Positions 26,495-34,900 of a DNA stretch of 64,000 nucleotides are shown one piece after another; positions within the stretch are counted from its first letter, which is position 1, and the number at the start of each line of letters is the position of its first letter. This stretch comes from Anaerolineales bacterium (GTDB lineage Bacteria > Chloroflexota > Anaerolineae > Aggregatilineales > UBA2796). The notes beneath the pieces were generated by a model that was not told the origin of the DNA, did not search any database, and saw only the letters and a program-made list of their open reading frames with translations. Made by a program: the position numbers and the translations under genes. The stretch is taken from positions 992,001 to 1,056,000 of the forward strand of contig JABTTZ010000001.1 in the NCBI GenBank assembly GCA_015075625.1, given 5' to 3'.

Positions 26495-27309
26495 TGGAAA
26501 TGCTCCTTAAGGACACGCAGCGCGTCCTGAATGGTTGCTGTTTCGGCGGTTAGTACCCTCTTGAATCCCCGTGTATGAGCGGCATCGGCTGTTGTCTTGC
26601 CCAAACAAACACAGACCGTATCGGTAGGGATTGGCTGCCCATCGTCATTGAGCAACCTCACAAACTGGGTAACGGCGGACGGGCTGAAAAATGTGACTGC
26701 CTCTACACCGGCATGGAGCGCGGCAAAGGCGGCGCGGTTGGGCGTCCCCCCTTCGGTGCGATAGACGGGAATTGCATCAACGACTGCGCCCCACTCCCTG
26801 AGTGCATCAGGGAGTTCGCGACGGGCGATCTCTGAACAGGGGAATAACACGCGCACTCCTCGCCAATCATAGCCATTTTGGAGGGCGGCGATCAAGCCCT
26901 TTGCACTCGATGATTCAGCCTGCACAGTGGGGGTGATCCCGTGTTTATGGAGCGCCCGCGCCGCTGCCGCGCCGATCACAGCGATCTGCCGGACGGTAAA
27001 GGCAGATGCCGAAATGCGCTGCAAAAGGGGAGGGATAGCGTTGACGCTGGTGAAGATGACCCACTCGTAACGGGTGAGGTCATGAAGCGCCTGATCCAAC
27101 ATTGGATTATTAGGAATAGGGGCAATGTGTATGGTGGAAAAATGAATGGGAACAGCCCCCTCATGGCGGAGCGCCTGAGCGAGTTCCTCCGCGTGTTCGG
27201 GCGGGCGGGTGATCAGGATTCGTTTGCCGTGCAGTACCCTTACTGGCTGGACTGCAACCAGCCTTCTTACAAGAAGGACGGACGTCGTTCGTTTGCCCTT
27301 GATCACCAC
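26491..27309 (-). CDS. hemD: Uroporphyrinogen-III synthase
   Basis: Up to 272 residues from GTG 27309. The blocks [52 protein letters not shown] and [19 protein letters not shown] are the HemD signature, which is weakly conserved in general. It closes hydroxymethylbilane to uroporphyrinogen III. The true start may be downstream near the RVLHGKRI segment because the first 20 residues are not family-like. It is first in the hemD-hemB-hemL set. No hemC or hemA is in the window. Confidence 0.88.
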   Translation of the reverse strand: MVIKGKRTTSVLLVRRLVAVQPVRVLHGKRILITRPPEHAEELAQALRHEGAVPIHFSTIHIAPIPNNPMLDQALHDLTRYEWVIFTSVNAIPPLLQRISASAFTVRQIAVIGAAAARALHKHGITPTVQAESSSAKGLIAALQNGYDWRGVRVLFPCSEIARRELPDALREWGAVVDAIPVYRTEGGTPNRAAFAALHAGVEAVTFFSPSAVTQFVRLLNDDGQPIPTDTVCVCLGKTTADAAHTRGFKRVLTAETATIQDALRVLKEHFQ

Positions 27310-27363
27310 CGCCGCTCCCCGGCAAGCGTATCGTGATAGGCGGGGCTGTCAACCACGAAGAGG

Positions 27364-28218
27364 TCAATCTCCTTGAATTTTGCTGTAGGCGGCGAACTGT
27401 TCCCGAAAGGTGGCGAGCATTGCCCCGCCCCGATCATAAATGGAGAAGCGAATATGAGCGAAGCGTCCCCAGAACGCCCCCCCCTGTGTCAGGTGATGAT
27501 GAAAGGTGGTGGCTACCATAAGCGGATCATTCTGAAATACCCCGCAGCCCCACGCCCCCAAGACAAGGGTGGGGATGTTCTGGCTCGCTGCCAGCGCCAA
27601 GACTTTTCCCGCCCGTTCATGCAAAACAGCCGGAATAGCCGGGATGCTCTCTGGTTCGTTGTGGCGGATTGCCCCGGCGTTTGGGGCGGGGCTGGTGATG
27701 AAATCAACGGCGTAAGGCTGCTCCAACAATGTGCCATCATCACGCCGAAAGACGGGACAGGCGGGGCTGTAGATCATCCGATCTGAATAGAGCGCCGCAG
27801 CGTGGTGGCGATGGTAGGCATAATAATCGGGGCAGCGCCGCAGGCTAGGGTACAGCCCCGAACTGCGAGCAAGCGATTCTTCTTGTGCTTGTGCGCCGCT
27901 CAGAAAACCTCCGCCAGCATTCCGTGCCGAGGCAAAGTTAAGCGCCCCCACACGGGTGTAACGCCCAGCAGCCACCAACCGCGCACACCCTTCCAGTGTT
28001 GTCTCGCTGATGACCTCAAAGGTCGTTTCGGGGTAGGGAGATGGGGTAGCGATGACTTGATCGCGCAGGGCGGCGAGGGAATCGGGATCGTAGCAGCGCG
28101 TGGCAGAAAGGCACGCCGCCAACGAGTGGGCAAGTGAAACATTCGCGCCGTTTGGGGTTTCGTATTCCCCTTTCTCTAGGATGGTGATTGTTTGGGCGGC
28201 AATGGCGCGACGATTCAT
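27364..28218 (-). CDS. Microbial-type poly(ADP-ribose) glycohydrolase (TIGR02452 family)
   Basis: 284 residues. The PARG signature GGGFLSGAQAQEES gives the GGG loop and the catalytic QEE glutamates. SSGLYPSL, YSPACPVFRRDDG and LVLGAWGCGVFQNDP are family blocks of the macrodomain-like fold. The enzyme should cleave ADP-ribose polymers or other ADP-ribose conjugates. No ADP-ribosyltransferase was seen in the window. It lies 54 bases upstream of hemD on the same strand, but a functional link is not obvious. Confidence 0.88.
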   Translation of the reverse strand: MNRRAIAAQTITILEKGEYETPNGANVSLAHSLAACLSATRCYDPDSLAALRDQVIATPSPYPETTFEVISETTLEGCARLVAAGRYTRVGALNFASARNAGGGFLSGAQAQEESLARSSGLYPSLRRCPDYYAYHRHHAAALYSDRMIYSPACPVFRRDDGTLLEQPYAVDFITSPAPNAGAIRHNEPESIPAIPAVLHERAGKVLALAASQNIPTLVLGAWGCGVFQNDPLMVATTFHHHLTQGGAFWGRFAHIRFSIYDRGGAMLATFREQFAAYSKIQGD

Positions 28219-28239
28219 ACGATCTCTCAGAACTACCTG

Positions 28240-29505
28240 CTAACCAGAGGGGGTTGGCTCATGCTGGCTGAGGTTAAAATCGACAAAGGATGTTGTTGCT
28301 GAGCGGACGGTGACTTGCATTTCATAATCGAGATTGCCCACATTCACCGTGAGGGTGTAATCGCCCGCCGGAACATCGCCAAAGACAAAATTTTCCCGCC
28401 ACACGTCGTCGGGGACAATATTCCAATAGGTTTGGCTGTCCGTCCAGAAGGGGTTCACATAGGTTGTTGTCGTATCTACGACGCGCTTCCGCTGCCAAAG
28501 ACGGACAAGGGCATCTTGGATAGGCTGCCCATTGGGGGCAAGGATGCGCCCGGCAATGACACCATGCCCTTCAAAGGGGACCATCCACAAAATCGGGTTG
28601 CGCGTGGCATTGTATTTGTTGCTGCCAACGCGCACTTCAAAATGAACATGAGGTCCGCTGACCATCCCAGAGCGCCCGCTCAAGCCAACGACATCCCCCA
28701 TGCGAACACGATCACCCGCTGAGACCAAAAACAAAGAAAGGTGTGCATAGAGGGTGTAGAGCCGGCGTCCGTTAAAGCCAAAATCGTGCTGGACGATCAC
28801 GACATTGCCATAGGTGTAGGCGTATTCGGTATAGCCGTCCTCTGTCCAACTGTAGTTATCGGACGCCCAAATGACCAAGCCATCGCCGGCGGCGCGAACT
28901 TCCTTCCCATCCATGTTGGGGAGGTCAATCCCATGATGGACACGCAGCCCATTCAAGGGGCCATTTGAGCCGTAGACGTACCATGTTAATTGGGTGCTGT
29001 TTGCGCTGGAATCGACGGGGCGGCGAAACCAGAAATGGTCGCGGGGGTCAAGCGAGAGCGGGGCGAGTTCGGGCGGGGGCGAGAATCCGCCGGGTTGGGC
29101 GTTTGGATCACGAACCGTCCCACCTCTTGAGGGGATAGGGGCGGCAGCAGTGGGCGCGGGGCGGGTGGGGCTGGCGTTGGGGATCAAGCGCGTTGGGGTG
29201 GGTGTGGAGTCCCAGTAATTCGTCGCCATAGGCGTTAGAGTTGGTGGCTCGACAAGGGGCATGACGATCACCACGCCCGGTGTTGCCGTTGGGTTTAGCA
29301 AGGGATTGCTGATCACGCCGACCCATGCCGCATCACGCGGGGTGGGGGTGAGATCAGCGGTGGGAAGGATCGTCGCTGCGGGGGGGAGGGACACCTCGTC
29401 CCCACCAGAAGGGGGCGGGGCATTGCGGACGATGAAAAAAACGCCAAGCGCTAATGCCAAAAGCAGGACGAGGAGTCCCTGTTGGGTGCGGCGTGGGTGA
29501 GGCAT
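28240..29505 (-). CDS. M23 family metallopeptidase with membrane anchor and Thr/Pro linker
   Basis: 421 residues. One N-terminal helix (GLLVLLLALALGVFFIV) is followed by a Thr/Pro-rich linker (residues 45-130). The peptidase M23/LysM-type domain has the zinc ligands in HHGIDLPNMDG and in GPHVHFEV. The last 110 residues (GRILAPNGQPIQDALVRLW... VPAGDYTLTVNVGN) look like a carboxypeptidase-regulatory Ig-like domain. It probably cuts or binds peptidoglycan outside the membrane. It begins 12 bases after the PD40 protein gene and the two form an operon. Confidence 0.88.
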   Translation of the reverse strand: MPHPRRTQQGLLVLLLALALGVFFIVRNAPPPSGGDEVSLPPAATILPTADLTPTPRDAAWVGVISNPLLNPTATPGVVIVMPLVEPPTLTPMATNYWDSTPTPTRLIPNASPTRPAPTAAAPIPSRGGTVRDPNAQPGGFSPPPELAPLSLDPRDHFWFRRPVDSSANSTQLTWYVYGSNGPLNGLRVHHGIDLPNMDGKEVRAAGDGLVIWASDNYSWTEDGYTEYAYTYGNVVIVQHDFGFNGRRLYTLYAHLSLFLVSAGDRVRMGDVVGLSGRSGMVSGPHVHFEVRVGSNKYNATRNPILWMVPFEGHGVIAGRILAPNGQPIQDALVRLWQRKRVVDTTTTYVNPFWTDSQTYWNIVPDDVWRENFVFGDVPAGDYTLTVNVGNLDYEMQVTVRSATTSFVDFNLSQHEPTPSG

Positions 29506-29517
29506 GGTTATTTCCCG

Positions 29518-31632
29518 TTAGCCCCCATCCGGCGGGCGTGGGGTTGGTGTGCGGGAAGGACCAAAGGTGGGCGTAGCTTGCGGCGTCCGCGTGGGAATGG
29601 CGGTGGGACCGAACAGGAAGGCGTCAATTTCAGCTTGGGTATAGAGTTCAAACATTGCCTCTGCCCAGGCTAACCCCTCGCGTTTATCGAATTCCCAATA
29701 GAGCAGGCTTGGGAAATTGCTGCGCCATTGGCGCTCAGAAGGCAAGCGCTCCCACCCAAAATCGGCGGCAAGCTGTGTGAAATCGACATAATACCCTTTG
29801 GGGATCGCCCCCTTGCGCCGCCCGCCCTGTTCAAAGACGGCGGGATCGTTGCCCTCGATGCGGCTGGCGAAATCCCAGGGGTATTCCTTGAGCGGCTCGC
29901 CCAAGCGCCCATCCTGAAAGGCGGGATCGACGCGGATGTACACCCGCCAATAGGTGTTTGCCCCAATATCCTCGCGCATGATCTCAATGGGAGCGGGGGT
30001 GTTGAAGATCAGGTTGCGGTCAAAGGCAAAGGCACGTCCGGCGTAGTGCCAACTCTGGCGACTTTGACCGGGTTCGGGAAGGCGATCCCGCGTCCAGAGC
30101 AAATCGGCTGGCGCACCGAGAAAATCGTAGCCAATGCGCTGTGTTGATACCTCGCGGAGGGCGACGAAGCTATCGTCCACGCGGTCTGAGAGGACGGGCA
30201 GCGGGGCGCGTATGGCGGGCAAGCGGCGGAATTGGTAAAAGGGCGGGGAGGCGCTCTCTGGGGCAACCGCTTCCGAATAGAGCGGGGGATCGTTGGGTTT
30301 TGCCCCGCCGCTGGTGATGAGCGAATCGGGTAGTTCCGCCGCCGTCCAATGGGGGTGGCTGGCACGTCCCGGGAGGGAGATTGCCAACGGGGAGGCGACG
30401 CCGATCCCCGTTGCCAAGCCGCCAACAAGCGTTGTTTGCCCGTTAACATCCAAGGCAAAGACAAGGCTCTGACTGTTCGGTGACCACGCTGGTTCACGCC
30501 CCCGCCCAATGGTCAGCGGGACTCCGGTTGGGTTGTTGAAACTCTTGCTAAAGACGAGTTCTACCCCTTCGCTGTAGGCGCTGTAGGCAATATTTACCCC
30601 ATCGGGACTCCATGCGGGGAATTTTTCCTCAATCGTTGGGGTGTTCGTCAGCCGCAGCGCTTCTTCTTCCACCGGACGATCAAGGCTGATCACGTAAATC
30701 TCGGCGTTCCCATCGCGCTGGCTTACATAGGCAATATTGCGCAGGCGGCTAGGGGCAGGACCCCATGCCGGAGCGTAATCGGGGGCGGGGTTGTAGGTGA
30801 GCCGCTGTGGTTCGCCGCCGCCGCCCGCCGCAATGATGTAAATATCGAGATTGTCGTTGGTGTACGCCTCGTAAGCAATGAACGCCCCATCGGGACTCCA
30901 TGTTGGGTTTGCCTCGTAGCCGGAGGTCACCGTGAGCCGTGTGAGGGCGCCCGATTCCATGTCTAGCGTGTAGAGTTCCCAGTTTCCATCGCGGCGGCTG
31001 GTGAAGGCAATCCGTTTCCCATCGGGACTCCATGCTGGGTCCCGATCATCGACGGGGGTATTTGTCAGCCGGAGCGGCTGCGCCATGCCAATGCCCAAGA
31101 CAAAGAGATTTTCCCGCCCCTCCACGCGCAGGGAATAGACGATGCTCCCGCCGACCCGTAAAGGATCAGGGACGGGCGAGGGGGAAGCCGTCGGGGTGAG
31201 GGTGGGCGTGGGGCTTGGAATCGTGGGGAGGATGGGTAGTGCGACAGCCCCATCGCTGGTGGGCGGGAGGCGGTTGGCAGTTCCGGCATTGTTCGTCGTC
31301 CAAAGGACGATGCCAATGAGGGCGATCAAGAGGACGACGGTGAACAAGCTCAAGACGCGGTTTTGGGATTTCAAGGGGTCTTCGCGGATGAGCGTGCGCG
31401 GCGTTTCGGCGGCTGCCCGCTGCGCCATGGACTGGCGGCGAAGGGTGGCGTTGTACGCCCCACGTCCGACGCTTGCCGTGCGAAAGACGATGGCAAGCAC
31501 GGCAAGCAGCAGCGCCGTGAAGGACAACCGAAGATAGAACAACTGTCGCGCCAGCCAAGCGCCGCCCCACGCAAGAACGCGCAGCCCGGCATTGGTCAGT
31601 TTGTCTGCGGCGCGGAAAGCGCGAAGAAGCAT
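29518..31632 (-). CDS. Membrane protein with PD40/TolB-like propeller
   Basis: 704 residues from ATG 31632, which follows GGGAGAGGG. Two hydrophobic helices are near residues 30-52 and 95-113. Residues 160-430 contain about five WSPDG-type PD40 blades (PAWSPDGKRIAFTSRRDG, PTWSPDGAFIAYEAY, PAWSPDGVNIAYSAY). Residues 470-690 form a further domain without a recognised family. The C-terminus is a Thr/Pro tail (PTRTPQATPTFGPSRTPTP). It may work with the M23 peptidase encoded just downstream at the cell surface. Confidence 0.8.
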   Translation of the reverse strand: MLLRAFRAADKLTNAGLRVLAWGGAWLARQLFYLRLSFTALLLAVLAIVFRTASVGRGAYNATLRRQSMAQRAAAETPRTLIREDPLKSQNRVLSLFTVVLLIALIGIVLWTTNNAGTANRLPPTSDGAVALPILPTIPSPTPTLTPTASPSPVPDPLRVGGSIVYSLRVEGRENLFVLGIGMAQPLRLTNTPVDDRDPAWSPDGKRIAFTSRRDGNWELYTLDMESGALTRLTVTSGYEANPTWSPDGAFIAYEAYTNDNLDIYIIAAGGGGEPQRLTYNPAPDYAPAWGPAPSRLRNIAYVSQRDGNAEIYVISLDRPVEEEALRLTNTPTIEEKFPAWSPDGVNIAYSAYSEGVELVFSKSFNNPTGVPLTIGRGREPAWSPNSQSLVFALDVNGQTTLVGGLATGIGVASPLAISLPGRASHPHWTAAELPDSLITSGGAKPNDPPLYSEAVAPESASPPFYQFRRLPAIRAPLPVLSDRVDDSFVALREVSTQRIGYDFLGAPADLLWTRDRLPEPGQSRQSWHYAGRAFAFDRNLIFNTPAPIEIMREDIGANTYWRVYIRVDPAFQDGRLGEPLKEYPWDFASRIEGNDPAVFEQGGRRKGAIPKGYYVDFTQLAADFGWERLPSERQWRSNFPSLLYWEFDKREGLAWAEAMFELYTQAEIDAFLFGPTAIPTRTPQATPTFGPSRTPTPRPPDGG

Positions 31633-31737
31633 ACCCTCTCCCACAACGGTGCTGAGTGTTCAGCACACCGAACGTGGGAATGATACTCAAAGCCGCCCCT
31701 CTTGGCAATTTGTGTTTTGCTCCTTTCTAGGAGTCAC

Positions 31738-31884
31738 ACCCTTACCCTCATCCCCCTGCGACCCGCCTTCGGCGTGTACCCGCTCTCCCAATGGGAGAAG
31801 GGGGAAGCCATTTTTTGAGGGGGAAGCCCCCTCAACCTTCTCCTTTCAATACATACTAGGGTAAACACGTTCAACTGCGTAAGC
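31738..31884. mobile_element. MITE-like element, family A, divergent copy
   Basis: This block shares the GAGGGGG/CCCCCTC hairpin and a CCGCTCTCCC/GGGAGAAGGGGG-like hairpin with the elements at 6673 and 42030. The right end TGCGTAAG (31876-31883) matches the family. The left end CCTTACCC (near 31739) is degraded. The order of parts is reversed relative to 6673. It sits between two divergent genes, upstream of the TIR-nSTAND gene. Confidence 0.6.
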
Positions 31885-31974
31885 CCTCCCTTCGTCAAAG
31901 ACCCCCTCATTGACGCTCTCACCCTTTCCGGTGTACGCTTGGCAGACGCCGCACACATGGGGGGTAAGGTAACC

Positions 31975-34900
31975 ATGAACCCTGAGACGATCCGCGAGAT
32001 CAGCGATCTTTTGATGCCGCTATGCGGGGGAGAGGAGGAACGCCGCGCATTGTTCCTTGCCGCCTTAGGCAGCCGCCACCCCCTTTTGGCACAGATCACC
32101 TTCTCCGGCGCGGTGGGCGATTTTCTCCCCAACGCCCTTGACCGTGCCTATGCCTATGGGATGGTTTCCGAGGCGGACGAACGAAACGCCCTGTGGGTAT
32201 TTTTGCTCACTGCCGCTGAACAGATGGGGGCGGATAAACAAGCGCGAATTGCCGCGCTGAAACGGGCGGTGAACCGCATTGATGCCCAACCCGGCGATCA
32301 GGTATTTCTCTCTTATGCCCGCAAAGACAAGGCGTTTGTCGATGCCCTCATCACCGATCTCAACCAACGGGGCGTCAAGGTTTGGATTGACCAGCGCGGC
32401 TTGAAACCCGGCACGCCCGATTGGGAACAGGCAATTCGGGGGGCGATTCAGCGTTCGTGGGGGGTGCTGCTCGTCGCCTCCCCTGATTCGCGGCGATCCT
32501 CGTATGTGCAAGATGAGATCGCCATTGCCGAGATGTATAGCCGTCCGCTTTATCCTGTGTGGGCGGTGGGGGAGCATTGGATCGACTGCATCCCGATGGG
32601 TCTGGGGAAGATTCAATATGTGGATATGCGGGGGGACGCCTACCGCACGGGGATTGAGGCGATTGCCGCCGCCTTACGGGGACGGGAATCCACTGGAGAG
32701 ATGCCCGCCGCGCCGCCGGCTGCCGCCGAAACGGGCGGTGAGCCGCGCAACCCGTACAAAGGCTTGCGCGCCTTCCGCGCCGAGGATGAACGTGATTTCT
32801 TCGGGCGCGATGGGCTGATCAAAACGCTCATGGTGCGGTTGGAAGGCGAAAGGTTCGTTGCGGTGGTGGGCGCATCGGGGTCGGGGAAGTCGAGTTTGGT
32901 CATGGCAGGGGTGATGCCCGCGCTCCGCCGAGCGCACCCCGATTGGATATTCATTGATCCGTTCGTCCCCGGCAGACACCCGCTGGAACGAACGGCACTT
33001 GCCTTCAGCAGCGTCTTTCCGGCGCGGAGCGTCAAGGCGATTCTAGACGATCTGGACATGAGCGGCGGGCGTGGGCTGCACATCCTTGCCCAAAATGCCC
33101 TGAAAGCCCCCGGCGGGCGTGTCGTTCTCTTGATCGATCAGTTCGAGGAATTGTTTACCCTCACCGCGACGGAAAGTGAACGCCAACGATTCATTGATCT
33201 GCTGACAACAGCGCTTGCTGAGGGCAATTCGCCCCTGAATGTGATTCTCACGCTCCGCGCCGATTTTTATGATCGCCCCTTGAATTACGCCGATCTGGGG
33301 CGCTTGGTGAAGGATCACAGCGAGTCCATCCTCCCCTTCAGCCTGACCGATCTGAAAGATGCCATTGAGCGCCCCGCCGGACAGAACGATGTCCAACTGA
33401 TCTTCGATCGGGGACTGGTCGCTGAACTTGTTTTTGAGGTGCGCGAACAAACGGGGGCAATGCCCCTCTTGCAGTTCACCCTCGATCAGCTTTTTCAACG
33501 GCGGGAGGGTCGCCGCCTGACCCGCGCCGCCTATGACGCCATTGGCGGGGTGCGCGGGGCGCTGGCGAAACATGCTGAGGCAACCTACCTTGCCCTCCCA
33601 AGCGACGCCCACCGCGCTCTTGCCCATTTTTTGCTCTTGCGCCTGATCGAACCCGGTGCAACGGAGCAAGATACCACCCGCCGCCGCGCCAACAGCGCCG
33701 ATCTGGTGTTGACGGACGGAGCGGCATCGGCACGTCTTACAGAGGTGCGCCAAGCCTTTACCGAGGCGCGCCTTCTGACGGCGGATCGCGTTGGAGAGAT
33801 CGAGACGGTGGAGGTGAGTCACGAGGCGCTGATCCGCGAATGGGGGCGGCTGAAAGTCTGGCTGAGCGAGGGGCGCGAGGGGATTCGCGCACAGCAAATC
33901 GTCGCCCAGGATGCGGCGGAATGGCGGCGGAAAGGAAAACGCCCCGACGATCTGTATCGCGGGAGCAAGCTGATTGACGCCCAAGAGTGGGCAAAACGCG
34001 GCTCGGCAAGCGGGTTGGAGGCGGAATTCATCGCCGCTTCAGAGGCGGCGGAACAAGCGCGGGCGGCGGATGAGCAGGGGCGCATTGATCAACTGCGCCG
34101 GATGGAAGTGGGGGCAAGGCGCACCCGTCAGCGGTTGTTGATCACGACGGTGTTCGCGGCGGTGATCATTATGGCGGCGATCCTTGCCGCCTATCTTGGC
34201 TTTCAAGGGCAGCAATTAGCACGAGAGCAGGAGAATACGGCAAAGAAAGCCGTCGCTGCGGCACAAGACACCTCTACGGCGATTGCAGGGGTTGCCGCCA
34301 CCGCTGAGGTGAAGCAAGCGACTGCCGAACAAAAGGTGAGGGATGCCGAGATAAAAGCGGCTGAGGTGGAGAAAAAGATCGCCGCCGCCGATGCCAACCT
34401 GACCCGCACAGAGGTGCTGCGCCTTGCTGCGCTCTCGGATACCGTTTTCGCACAGGGAGGGAATGCCGCCACCGCCGCATTGCTGGCGATCCGCTCGCTG
34501 AGGACGGGCAGCACGTCAGAGGGGGATTTAGCCCTTCAGCGGGCGCTGGCGAGTCTTTACACGGCGAAGGTCTTTGCCCGTACTCAGTCGCCTTTTTCGC
34601 CCATAGGGATTCTCGCTTTTTCGCCCGATGGTCAGTTTGCGCTCATTCAGGCGGATAGTGACCTGCAATTGTGGGCGGTGGAACAGGGCATTAAGATGGG
34701 GAGCTTTCCGCTGACGACAAGTACAAGTCCCCCTCAATTTTCTGCCGATGGGCAGTTCCTTGTCATGGGGATCAACGATAAAGTCATTTTCTATCGTGTG
34801 CAAACAGGGGAGGCAGTAAAGACCTTTGCCAACCCCACCCACTATACAACAAATGCCAGTTATAACTATGTTGTCCGCTATGCCGCACTCACCGCTGATG

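Noticed and set aside
33043-33984. A 313-codon open frame on the minus strand inside the TIR-nSTAND gene
   Set aside because: It lies wholly opposite a well-supported NTPase domain and has no recognisable motif; it is a by-product of GC-rich codon use.
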